From M3007 sp964481485 (GTDB lineage: Bacteria; Bacteroidota; Bacteroidia; Chitinophagales; Saprospiraceae): a DNA stretch of 11,019 nucleotides. Below the pieces are notes generated by a model. The model was not told where the DNA came from, did not search any database, and saw only the letters and a list, made by a program, of their open reading frames with translations. The stretch lies in NCBI GenBank assembly GCA_964481485.1, contig CAYZVM010000208.1, forward strand, positions 1-11,019, written 5' to 3'. Of this stretch, positions 1 to 6,553 are shown piece after piece; within the stretch, counting starts at the first letter, position 1; each line of letters opens with the position of its first letter. The position numbers and the translations under genes were made by a program.

Positions 1-104
1 CGCACGAGAAACGAGGGTTTTTGAAAACCATTGAAAATCAATGCAAAGCAAACTTCTTTCTATGAAAAAAACAAATGCGCTTGACCGCCAACGTGAGGTG
101 GTGT

Positions 105-250
105 GGTTTAGAAGGGTTTAGATGGTTTAGGTGGTTTAGATGGTTTAGAAAAAAAACTGACTCTGGGAATCAATGATTGGCGCTTAAAATCTAAACCATT
201 CTAAACTATCTAAACCCTCTTCTAAACCATCTAAACCCCTCTTCTAAACC
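105..250. repeat. Large inverted repeat of GGTTTAG heptamers
   Basis: Five copies of GGTTTAG read on the plus strand (starting at 105, 115, 124, 133 and 142). Six copies of the complement CTAAACC follow (191, 201, 210, 222, 231 and 244; the one at 201 is CTAAACT). Unit spacing is irregular, 9 to 13 bases. The arrays face each other across a loop of about 40 bases and could fold as a long imperfect hairpin. The last CTAAACC supplies the stop codon (TAG, 244-246) and the final valine codon of the dynamin gene. The array follows that gene in its direction of transcription, so it may act as a 3' end or terminator structure. No gene is seen in 1-243. Confidence 0.85.
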
Positions 251-1965
251 ACCCCAATCGAATTGTCAATCTCTTCCAGCCTGCTGCTCAATGCAGCATA
301 ATGCTCATTAAAACGTCCAATTTGCGTCTCCTCGTTGGCGAGCAAGGCGTCTAATTCGGAGAAATTATCGCTGATGCGGCCTTTGATGACGCGAACATAA
401 CTCCGCAATTTCGTCTCCAACGCTTCCTGCATCCGTGCTCGTCCATTGGCGATTTCTTCGTGGTAGCCGTTGATGATTTTGCGGCGCTGCATCCCGGCCG
501 TCACACCCGCAAACAACATCCCGAGGCCGGTAAGCACACCGCCCGTCACGTCCAGCACGGTGATTTTGGTGACGGCGGCGAGTATTATCCCGATGATGGC
601 CGCACCACTTCCGGCGGCGATATTGGGCGAAACGGCGGTGTCTTCGGGGAAAAGCCGCGCATCGGTGAAGTTTTCGGAGCGCGACATAAAGTGCGAAAAT
701 GCTTCCTGCAATTCTTTCAACACCGCCGAGCGTTTGTCGGCGATGTCTTCAAAAATATATGAATCGCTTTTGACCACCGTGCTGCCCGCCCGGATTTTGA
801 GGTCAATCATCTTGGCCATTTGCTGCACCGAGTCGGCCAAATCCACCACGCCCTCGTTGAGTTTTATTTTGAGTTCGCCGTTGAGTTGGAGTTCGAGTTT
901 CTTCGCCAATTCGTCGAGCCAATCTTTGATGGAGGCTTGTTTTCGGAAAATACCTTTGACCGAACGGAGCAACATCGAGGGGAACGACAGGCCGTCGGAA
1001 AGTTCATCGCCGATTTTTTTCGTGGTGCGGTCGTAGCCGTTCAGCAGGTTTTCGATGAGCAGATTGACGTGGTGATTCGACTTTTGTTCTTGGTTGTCAA
1101 GTGTTTGGCGGATGTCCTCGCGGAAAGCCGTGTCGGCCTTGTATTGTTCGGCGCGGGTGTCGAGGTCGGTGCGGATGCGGTCGAGGATGTTGCGCGAAGT
1201 CGTGAGGTTGTTTTTCAATTTCAACGCCGCGCCGCGCCCGCCGGTGACGTGGGTGCGGATGTAGTCGCGCACGGAAGAGAAGCCGCTTTGGTCAAACCGG
1301 CCTTCCAATTCGGCCTTTGCGCTCGTGGCGAAAATGGCGGGTTCCGTCATGCCTTTTTTCAGCGCATAGTCGTAGAGGCCGCGCTCGTTCACCGACAAAT
1401 CTTCCGACGACAGCAGGTCTTTTTGCTGTAAAACGAAAATGATTTTTTTGTGCCAATCGCGATTGATGAAGTCGAAAAAATCCCAGGCCGACTGGCGGTA
1501 GGGGTTTTTTGCCTCAAAAACGAAAATGACGAGGTCGCTGGCGGGGATAAAATTCTCGGTGATTTCTTGGTGGCGCTCCACGATGGAGTTGGTGCCGGGC
1601 GTATCCACGATGGCGATGTCGCGCAGGATTTCGACAGGCAGCAGGACTTTTTTCAGGTAGGGATTGACGACGATAACCTCCTCTTTTTCAGCGTATAGGA
1701 TTTGCTGGATGGTGTCGGTCATGGGCTGCGGCGCGACGGCGCATATATCGCGCCCTGCCGCGAGCAGGGCATTGACAAAACTGCTTTTGCCTGCTTTCAC
1801 TTCGCCGACGATGACGAACATGAACGGCTCGCTCATGCGGTTGCGGAGTTCGCCGACGGTGGCGGCCAAGTCTTTGTGGCCGATTTCTTGGCTGAGGTTC
1901 TGCAAATCTTTCACGAGGTCTTCGACCTGTGCGCGGAGGGCTTGGGTGTGTTGGTTAAGAATCAT
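244..1965 (-). CDS. Dynamin-family GTPase (bacterial dynamin-like protein)
   Basis: A 573-residue large GTPase of the dynamin superfamily, likely acting on membranes in remodelling, fission or repair after GTP-driven assembly. The GTPase domain fills about residues 45-240: P-loop GEVKAGKSS (54-62), a switch threonine in PMTDT (81-85), DTPG (121-124), and a G4 position reading QQKD (180-183) instead of the usual NKxD. A long helical stalk follows. Residues 446-490 form a glycine/alanine-rich hydrophobic stretch that could be a membrane paddle or hairpin, and the C-terminal helices fold back as in other bacterial dynamins. Bacterial dynamins often occur in pairs, but only one is seen here. The start is the ATG at 1965, just after a TACGTTTG element. 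The stop codon lies inside the GGTTTAG array. The cellular role and lipid target cannot be read from the sequence. Confidence 0.9.
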   Translation of the reverse strand: MILNQHTQALRAQVEDLVKDLQNLSQEIGHKDLAATVGELRNRMSEPFMFVIVGEVKAGKSSFVNALLAAGRDICAVAPQPMTDTIQQILYAEKEEVIVVNPYLKKVLLPVEILRDIAIVDTPGTNSIVERHQEITENFIPASDLVIFVFEAKNPYRQSAWDFFDFINRDWHKKIIFVLQQKDLLSSEDLSVNERGLYDYALKKGMTEPAIFATSAKAELEGRFDQSGFSSVRDYIRTHVTGGRGAALKLKNNLTTSRNILDRIRTDLDTRAEQYKADTAFREDIRQTLDNQEQKSNHHVNLLIENLLNGYDRTTKKIGDELSDGLSFPSMLLRSVKGIFRKQASIKDWLDELAKKLELQLNGELKIKLNEGVVDLADSVQQMAKMIDLKIRAGSTVVKSDSYIFEDIADKRSAVLKELQEAFSHFMSRSENFTDARLFPEDTAVSPNIAAGSGAAIIGIILAAVTKITVLDVTGGVLTGLGMLFAGVTAGMQRRKIINGYHEEIANGRARMQEALETKLRSYVRVIKGRISDNFSELDALLANEETQIGRFNEHYAALSSRLEEIDNSIGVV

Positions 1966-1969
1966 GGAA

Positions 1970-1977
1970 CAAACGTA
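1970..1977 (-). promoter_or_regulatory. Possible -7 promoter element, near-leaderless start for the dynamin gene
   Basis: The minus strand reads TACGTTTG, matching the Bacteroidota -7 consensus TAnnTTTG, only four bases before the ATG at 1965. If used, transcription would begin at or next to the start codon, giving a leaderless message. No TTG-type -33 element sits at the usual 19-21 base spacing, so support is partial. Confidence 0.4.
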
Positions 1978-2043
1978 CCCAATTTTTCAAATTGCGGAAG
2001 ATGTCTCCGATATTTTGAGCGCCGGAGTGGGTGGGATTTGGCG

Positions 2044-2415
2044 CTAAACGTGCTGGTCAATCAGGACAGCATTCCCGTCCGGGTCCATCACAACAATACT
2101 CGCCGGCCCGGCGGTGCTTTCATCTACTTCGTTTTCCAATTGGATGTTGTTGTTTTTTAGGTGCCGCTGAATCGCCCGGACATCATCAAACTGCTCCAAC
2201 AGATTGGCGTTTTCGTCCCAGCCGGGGTTGAAGGTCAAAATGTTGTGCTCAAACATACCCTGAAAAAGCCCGATGAGCGCATTCCCATTTTTCATGATGA
2301 GGTAGTTTTTTTCGATGTCACCGGCAAAGACTATGAAGCCCAAGGCTTCGTAGAATTGTTTGGACGCATGGAGGTCTTTGACACTCAGGCTTATTGAAAA
2401 TGCTCCTAATTTCAT
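2044..2415 (-). CDS. VOC (glyoxalase/bleomycin-resistance fold) family protein
   Basis: A 123-residue protein of the vicinal oxygen chelate superfamily. The N-terminal strand-helix unit (SISLSVKDLHASKQFYEALG) and the C-terminal MDPDGNAVLIDQ signature are typical of single-domain glyoxalase/bleomycin-resistance/dioxygenase-like proteins. The usual N-terminal metal-binding histidine is not evident in the first strand, so it may not be a classical metal-dependent glyoxalase, and its substrate is unknown. The frame is open further upstream to 2499, but the ATG at 2415 places the first VOC strand right after the start and follows an A-rich AAAGAAAAACACAACC stretch, so it is preferred. It lies 78 bases upstream of the dynamin gene on the same strand. 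A shared transcript is possible, but nothing links the functions. Confidence 0.85.
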   Translation of the reverse strand: MKLGAFSISLSVKDLHASKQFYEALGFIVFAGDIEKNYLIMKNGNALIGLFQGMFEHNILTFNPGWDENANLLEQFDDVRAIQRHLKNNNIQLENEVDESTAGPASIVVMDPDGNAVLIDQHV

Positions 2416-2777
2416 GGTTGTGTTTTTCTTTAGCGGTTTGTTGAACGGTTGGCTTGCCGCCGTGCGTTGGGTTTGTGGCGGCATGGACTGCAAGTGCAAT
2501 AGCGTTACGGTAAAATGTAGATTTTTATAGTTTTCTTGATGGATGCTTTGAGCGCTTGGTTAAAAGACATAATCGCGCAGCGGTGGGCTTGGATTGCGCT
2601 GGAGGGAGTAATGTCATGAACTTGGGGGGGGCAGCACGCGGGGCGGAAATGAATGATGGGCATTGTCTTTTGACTTAGGCGCGGCAGTGGGTAGCCGTTC
2701 GGGTCGAAAGAGGAACACCCCGTTAAGCGGAATCAACCATTTTAGTGTGCATACTAAATAACATCAGTAATTAAGGG
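2416..2777. other. Gene-free stretch between VOC and S41 genes
   Basis: No convincing gene is seen. It presumably carries the promoter of the VOC gene and the end of the AT-rich operon to its right. Composition changes inside it: G-rich up to about 2730, with an eight-G run near 2622-2630, then AT-rich. A 26-codon reading frame on the plus strand (2539-2619) has no ribosome binding site or recognisable motif and is not called. A palindrome at 2741-2758 is listed separately. Confidence 0.6.
2741..2758. repeat. Palindrome at the left edge of the AT-rich block
   Basis: TTTAGTGTGCATACTAAA is an 18-base palindrome with one mismatched pair: arms TTTAGT and ACTAAA around GTGCAT. It lies 20 bases beyond the stop codon of the S41 protease gene. 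It could be the operon's 3' hairpin, although no U-tract follows in that direction, or a protein-binding site. Confidence 0.5.
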
Positions 2778-4076
2778 CTAATATGAGGATTTTATTTTCT
2801 GTCGTGCTATAATAACTTTGAGACCTTCTGCCAAGACAGGATCATCAGTTGAATATCTTTTTAGTTTGATCAAATCCACTAGCATTGACGGTACGAAATC
2901 TTCTCTTGGGGTCCCATTTAAATGAAATATCTTTTGGGTTGGGAAAGAAATCTTTATTTTCAAGTTAGGAAGAGTAAAATCTTCAATAGATCCTTGTAGG
3001 CCTGCTGTTTTTGTACCAATAACATCCCCGATTTTCATTCCATCAAATCCAATTGCCAACCCTTCCCCCATACTCCCTGTCCAATGTCCAACTAGGATTG
3101 CCAATGGCTTGTCATATTTAAATTCACCCCGAGGGAATACAATATCTAATGAGCCAGTTTTAATTTTATATGGAGACAATTCATTAGGGTATAAATATTT
3201 TTGATAGGGCTGCTCACCATCGACAAACCTCCCTAAGATTCCTTTTGCAACAGTCGTATTGCCTCCGCTTGGGGTGTCGCGAAGGTCAATTATTAGTCCT
3301 TTCAAATTTTTAAATGAAGTTAGAATAGAGTCAAAAACACCAATAAGATTGTACTCTCCCAAAGAATTGTTGATCCTAATATATCCGATAGAATCTGTCA
3401 AAATTTTTCCTGTCGCATGCTCACTATATTTATTTTTTTTTCGATCGTAATTAATTGTTACGTTGTGGAAATCTCCCTGCTCCTCCAATAATAGTAGCAC
3501 TTGCTCGTTAAACCTCCCTGCAATCATTTTTCTTAGTGCCCAGTTTCTGGCTTCGGGAATGTTAAAAAGTGCAGAATCAACCAAAAAGTCTTTTATTGAT
3601 TCCTTTACATCCTTCCCATTTATTGACCTTATCTTCATTCCCTCTCTTAGAATCACATCAGGTATTGGAAAGGGTCTTTTTAATTCACTAATGACCGCTT
3701 CGCCATTGATCCATTCAGCCCAAATAAGCAGATCCGAGGGGACTGCTTTAAAGGACTCTGGCAAATTTACGCTTAAGCCTATATGATCGTCGTACAACTC
3801 ATAAATGAGGCTCTCTAATATTTTTATAACATCTTTTTTCTGACGCACATACTTTACCTTTTCAATATATTTCATTTTAGCTAGATCCCAATCAACATGT
3901 TTCGCGTCAAAGTATGCATATTCGGATTCTATTTGCTTCCAAACAAATAGAAAGTCTTCCATGGCTTTTTTACTTGAAATTCTCTTGTGACTTTGAGCCA
4001 TGGAAGCAGTATAGGATAATACAAAAGGCAAGATCAAGAAGATAGCTTTTATGAATCTTCTTGATGCCAGATGCAT
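2778..4076 (-). CDS. Exported S41-family (tail-specific/C-terminal processing) serine protease
   Basis: A 432-residue S41 peptidase. From the ATG at 4076 it begins with a Sec-type signal peptide: basic RRFIK, a hydrophobic core AIFLILPFVLSYTA, and a likely cleavage near SMAQS, so it should act outside the cytoplasm. A short PDZ-like segment (GMKIRSINGKDV, about residues 146-157) precedes the catalytic domain. The catalytic domain shows IIDLRDTPSGGN (about 262-273), matching the S41 DLRxNxGG motif, and GSMGEG (about 334-339), whose serine is the expected nucleophile. The frame stays open to a GTG at 4139, with another ATG at 4097, but 4076 gives the most compact signal peptide. It is the last gene of the AT-rich four-gene block. 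By context it may trim or release an exported peptide product. This is inference, because S41 proteases also do general envelope proteolysis. Confidence 0.85.
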   Translation of the reverse strand: MHLASRRFIKAIFLILPFVLSYTASMAQSHKRISSKKAMEDFLFVWKQIESEYAYFDAKHVDWDLAKMKYIEKVKYVRQKKDVIKILESLIYELYDDHIGLSVNLPESFKAVPSDLLIWAEWINGEAVISELKRPFPIPDVILREGMKIRSINGKDVKESIKDFLVDSALFNIPEARNWALRKMIAGRFNEQVLLLLEEQGDFHNVTINYDRKKNKYSEHATGKILTDSIGYIRINNSLGEYNLIGVFDSILTSFKNLKGLIIDLRDTPSGGNTTVAKGILGRFVDGEQPYQKYLYPNELSPYKIKTGSLDIVFPRGEFKYDKPLAILVGHWTGSMGEGLAIGFDGMKIGDVIGTKTAGLQGSIEDFTLPNLKIKISFPTQKIFHLNGTPREDFVPSMLVDLIKLKRYSTDDPVLAEGLKVIIARQKIKSSY

Positions 4077-4151
4077 TGCAAAATGAAAAAACGCCATAAA
4101 TGAACGGCTTGGTTTGAATGAATAGCCGACTCTTTTCACACCGCCAATAAT

Positions 4152-4195
4152 GGGGAGGATTTCTTGTATATGACAAAAAACCCTCCCTACAAGAA
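4152..4195 (-). promoter_or_regulatory. Two crossing stems upstream of the S41 gene: possible RNA switch
   Basis: In the minus-strand RNA, UUCUUGUA (4195-4188) pairs perfectly with UACAAGAA (4168-4161). The next six bases, GGGAGG (4187-4182), pair with CCUCCC (4158-4153). The two stems cross. The second connecting loop is only two bases, so a full pseudoknot would be strained and two mutually exclusive hairpins are more likely. The element lies between the polyglutamine gene and the S41 protease gene, where an attenuator, processing site or translation control would adjust the ratio of the two. Seen from pairing only. Confidence 0.4.
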
Positions 4196-4209
4196 TTTGG
4201 CCAATAAAA

Positions 4210-4452
<243 letters not shown>

Positions 4453-4479
4453 AATAGTTGAATTTAAATGGTGAAATTT

Positions 4480-4815
4480 TTATTGAGCATTCGAATATTT
4501 CGACAATAGGCGATTTGAGTGCAACTGACGCGCAAATGACTCGCAAATTTTAAACGCCTCCTCTTTACCAATTTTATAATCACGGGAAAACTGGTTGGAA
4601 ATGTCGGCAAGGGTCTCTCCCTTTCCCAGCCGGTCCCAAATGTATTTGCCAGTGGCATTGATCCGAACGCTGCGATCGGAAAGCAAATCATAGATTAGAA
4701 CTTCATTGTCAATTTCTTGGTAATTGTAACCAATAGTGAATTGAAACTTCGAAGTGGGAGCTAGTGGCTGCTCTGACTGAATATTTTCTTGAGATTGCTC
4801 TTTGTTGTTCGGCAT
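4480..4815 (-). CDS. PqqD-family protein (RiPP recognition element)
   Basis: A 111-residue PqqD-like protein. After a polar, glutamine/glutamate-rich tail of about 22 residues, the PqqD fold covers about 26-105. It shows the strand pair EVLIYDLLSDRSVRINATG (38-56), then KYIWDRLGKGETLADISNQF (57-76) and a C-terminal helix. PqqD and its relatives bind the leader of a precursor peptide and present it to a modifying enzyme. They are widespread as separate proteins or fused domains in ribosomal peptide pathways. It lies 18 bases after the HExxH enzyme gene and 27 bases before the small polyglutamine gene, suggesting it connects the two. It is not the pyrroloquinoline quinone pathway as such: no pqqA, pqqC or pqqE is present. 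There is no sign of truncation. Confidence 0.85.
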   Translation of the reverse strand: MPNNKEQSQENIQSEQPLAPTSKFQFTIGYNYQEIDNEVLIYDLLSDRSVRINATGKYIWDRLGKGETLADISNQFSRDYKIGKEEAFKICESFARQLHSNRLLSKYSNAQ

Positions 4816-4833
4816 TGGTAGGGACGTTTGTTT

Positions 4834-5898
4834 TTAATTGAATTTTGTTTTTACCTGTTCGATTTGCTTTTTAAGGTTTTCAAATAGGATTGCGCCAAGA
4901 GGGGTAAACGATCTTGTCTCATCAAAGTCGGTTTCTGCTTTCTCGCATCCATCCAGTATGCTTTTCACTCTTTGATTGATGTACAATTGTTCTTTGGAGG
5001 AACTTGGTGTTCTTTCGACAAAGTAAGTGAGCAATAGTATGTATATGTATAGCGCATGAAAGTAGCCATAATAGTCCCTTTCAGATCCAGACCAAGGCAA
5101 CTTATACAGTCTGCCATTGTCCACAACAATAGGGTCCAACTCCATGATGTTGTAGAGGACTTGATGGCCAAATTCGTGGATCAATGATTCTTCGATGTCA
5201 ATCAGATTTGTATCGGAACCGGTCAAAAAAACGACACCTATATATCTGTCTGCGGAACAACTGCGGAAATCGGCCAAGTCTATATGAACGATGTAATCAA
5301 CAAATTTGCCGATAGTGGGAGACAGCAAAGGCCAAGTCCGGGCAATTTGAAGGAAAACTGCCTCAAGGCAAGAAGAAAAGAAATCTAAGGGGAATTTAGA
5401 TTCTCGCTCGAGATTTTGGGCTTTTTCCTCCGACGGGAATGTAAATGTAGGTGGGGAAACTTCTGCTATCCATTTGTCAACATTATATCTTGCCAATGAG
5501 ACGCAAGTTCCAGGAACTATTGAGGTGTTTTTTTTTCTGCTTAGTGCCAATTGTTTAATTCTCCCAAAGTCATTCAGTTTTTGACTGAATCCATCTAAGT
5601 CCAATGTAGTATATGAGGTCTGCAAGAATAGGCTGGCCACTTGTTTAAACCAAATCCTGAATATAGAAAAACCGACCACTGATCTACGGTCGACCAAAGG
5701 AAGGAGCAGAAAACGAGCAAAGTCCGTTAAAAACGGTTCGATTTTATCTTTTGCCTCAAACCGTGCATCTAGCATCAGCTTAAAACGCACGAAGCTGTAC
5801 TGCCGTTGTTTTGACAAATCGTTGAGAAAATCATCGACCTTGTTTTCATCGTAAGGGAAACCGGTGGCTCCTTCGATAATTTGCTGCTCAAAATTCAT
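4834..5898 (-). CDS. HExxH-motif putative peptide-modifying enzyme
   Basis: A 354-residue protein resembling the HEXXH-motif peptide modification family (TIGR04267 type). As I recall, its members are now described as alpha-ketoglutarate-dependent peptide beta-hydroxylases of RiPP pathways. The metal site is visible: HEFGH (241-245) within a helix after IEESLI, and a downstream histidine in GYFHALYIY (278-286) that would be the third ligand. The C-terminal FTPLGAILFENL (331-342) matches the family's usual ending. The N-terminal half is helical and poorly conserved. There is no signal peptide, so it should act in the cytoplasm. It is the first gene of the block, with a good promoter just upstream, followed 18 bases later by a PqqD-like gene. 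A zinc protease reading of HExxH is the main alternative, but the PqqD neighbour and the downstream histidine context favour peptide modification. Its substrate is unknown. The polyglutamine protein is the obvious candidate. Confidence 0.75.
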   Translation of the reverse strand: MNFEQQIIEGATGFPYDENKVDDFLNDLSKQRQYSFVRFKLMLDARFEAKDKIEPFLTDFARFLLLPLVDRRSVVGFSIFRIWFKQVASLFLQTSYTTLDLDGFSQKLNDFGRIKQLALSRKKNTSIVPGTCVSLARYNVDKWIAEVSPPTFTFPSEEKAQNLERESKFPLDFFSSCLEAVFLQIARTWPLLSPTIGKFVDYIVHIDLADFRSCSADRYIGVVFLTGSDTNLIDIEESLIHEFGHQVLYNIMELDPIVVDNGRLYKLPWSGSERDYYGYFHALYIYILLLTYFVERTPSSSKEQLYINQRVKSILDGCEKAETDFDETRSFTPLGAILFENLKKQIEQVKTKFN

Positions 5899-5931
5899 TT
5901 TAGTACAATTGGTAGTTGCTACTTAATCGGA

Positions 5932-5963
5932 CAAATGTAGTACCAAAAACAACATTAAGCAAA
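5932..5963 (-). promoter_or_regulatory. Bacteroidota-type promoter of the HExxH/PqqD operon
   Basis: The minus strand has TTTG (5963-5960), a 20-base spacer, then TACATTTG (5939-5932). This matches the Bacteroidota promoter pattern of a -33 TTTG and a -7 TAnnTTTG at normal spacing. Transcription would start near 5925, leaving a leader of about 25 bases before the ATG at 5898. It is the best-formed promoter I see in the window. Confidence 0.65.
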
Positions 5964-6028
5964 TATAAAATTAATTATTTTCGGCATGGCTGCAATTTAA
6001 TTTTTAAATATGGGGGCAACCCATTGAC

Positions 6029-6049
6029 ATTCACATATTTGTGAATATG
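6029..6049. promoter_or_regulatory. Two overlapping palindromes upstream of the operon promoter
   Basis: ATTCACA-TATT-TGTGAAT (6029-6046) is a perfect 7-base inverted repeat. Overlapping it, CATATT-TGTG-AATATG (6034-6049) is a perfect 6-base inverted repeat. The site lies about 65 bases upstream of the -33 element of the HExxH operon, at the right edge of the AT-rich block. It could be a dimeric regulator site, or the end structure of something lost in the repeat region to the right. Confidence 0.45.
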
Positions 6050-6131
6050 TAGATCGTCTGATTTTTCTTATTCGTCGAGGGAACAATAGCATTGGTGCTG
6101 TTAGATCTGTTTAAGAGACATAGCCATTTAT

Positions 6132-6264
6132 TTATCCGCCTGTTGCGTTTATACTCGCTATGGGCGGAAGTTTTCTTCCCCCAACCCGCCACAAAAATAA
6201 CCACGTCTTTCAGAAAGCCAAACCTTTTGGTCGAATTTGCAATCAAAGGCCCAAGCCGCCGAGC
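6132..6264. repeat. Diverged direct repeat, copy 1 (left of gap)
   Basis: Runs from TTATCCG to the GAGC at 6261-6264. It shares with copy 2 the blocks GTTGCGTTTAT, CCACAAAAATAAC and TTTTGGTCGAATTTGCAATC, in the same order and spacing, with scattered substitutions. Same orientation as copy 2. No transposase or terminal inverted repeats are seen. Confidence 0.8.
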
Positions 6265-6277
6265 AATCTTTCGGTGT

Positions 6278-6298
6278 GGGGGGTCGGGGTGTGGGGGG
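6278..6298 (+). other. G-rich segment beside the gap
   Basis: G runs of 6, 4 and 6 (6278-6283, 6286-6289, 6293-6298), separated by two or three bases, could form a G-quadruplex if a six-G run contributes two strands or the GG at 6303 joins. It begins 45 bases before the gap and may be why the assembly broke here. Confidence 0.5.
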
Positions 6299-6322
6299 TG
6301 CCGGTTGAATTCGCGGCGGGCG

Positions 6323-6332
6323 NNNNNNNNNN
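6323..6332. other. Assembly gap (10 N)
   Basis: Ten consecutive N. The round number suggests a scaffold placeholder, so the true distance and content are unknown. It sits between two copies of a diverged direct repeat, a setting where additional copies easily collapse. Confidence 0.95.
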
Positions 6333-6346
6333 ACTCCGCCTTTTAC

Positions 6347-6477
6347 TTATCCGTCCGTTGCGTTTATGTTCACTGTGGGTGCGGACTTTTTCCCCAACCC
6401 ACCACAAAAATAACAGTGCTTTTCTGAGCGCCAAATTTTTTGGTCGAATTTGCAATCGAAGGCTCATGCCGACGAGC
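6347..6477. repeat. Diverged direct repeat, copy 2 (right of gap)
   Basis: Runs from TTATCCG to GACGAGC. It matches copy 1 in order and spacing with point differences. Its right end is about 75 bases before the agmatine deiminase start. An open frame from a TTG at 6440 in this copy runs into the agmatine deiminase gene but is not used as its start. Confidence 0.8.
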
Positions 6478-6540
6478 GAGATTTTCACCTCCCAACCCTT
6501 TTTTGCCCCCTCCCCAAATAATTCCCGCCGCCCGGCTTCC

Positions 6541-6548
6541 TACCTTTG
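6541..6548 (+). promoter_or_regulatory. Possible -7 promoter element, near-leaderless start for agmatine deiminase
   Basis: TACCTTTG matches the Bacteroidota -7 consensus TAnnTTTG and ends five bases before the ATG at 6554. No TTG is found 19-21 bases upstream. If used, the message would have little or no leader, the same layout as at the dynamin gene. Confidence 0.45.
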
Positions 6549-6553
6549 CCGCC

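Larger units (their letters stand above)
5899..6553. other. Gene-free stretch with promoter, repeats and assembly gap
   Basis: No real gene is seen. From left to right it holds the operon promoter (5932-5963), overlapping palindromes (6029-6049), the first copy of a diverged repeat of about 130 bases (6132-6264), a G-rich segment (6278-6298), a 10-N gap (6323-6332), the second repeat copy (6347-6477) and a -7 element before agmatine deiminase. Reading frames here pass through the repeats, or through the unknown bases, and look like shadows. Because the gap size is probably arbitrary, a gene or more repeat copies could be missing. Confidence 0.7.

Noticed and set aside
16..42. Two tiny inverted repeats, GGTTTTTGAAAACC and ATTGAAAATCAAT
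   Set aside because: Arms of five or six A/T-rich bases are expected by chance; no nearby gene end or promoter gives them meaning.
62..121. A 19-codon plus-strand frame (MKKTNALDRQREVVWFRRV)
   Set aside because: Very short, no ribosome binding site, and it ends inside the GGTTTAG array. Nothing supports translation.
470..1698. Several plus-strand open frames across the dynamin gene
   Set aside because: They are shadows of the minus-strand GTPase, have low-complexity composition and match no family, while the minus frame shows all GTPase motifs.
2416..2499. N-terminal extension of the VOC protein
   Set aside because: The extra 28 residues are unlike the fold and the internal ATG at 2415 places the first VOC strand correctly.
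2539..2619. A 26-residue plus-strand frame in the VOC-S41 gap
   Set aside because: No Shine-Dalgarno, promoter or recognisable motif; G-rich surroundings make chance frames likely.
4077..4139. Longer start for the S41 protease at the GTG at 4139
   Set aside because: It puts 21 extra residues before a clear signal peptide. The ATG at 4076 is preferred, with 4097 possible.
4152..4195. A true H-type pseudoknot
   Set aside because: One connecting loop is two bases for an eight-base-pair stem and the other is zero, which is sterically poor. Alternative hairpins are the safer reading.
6031..6246. A 71-codon minus-strand frame in the repeat region
   Set aside because: It mostly follows repeat copy 1, and the corresponding peptide in copy 2 is split between frames, so no intact gene is supported.
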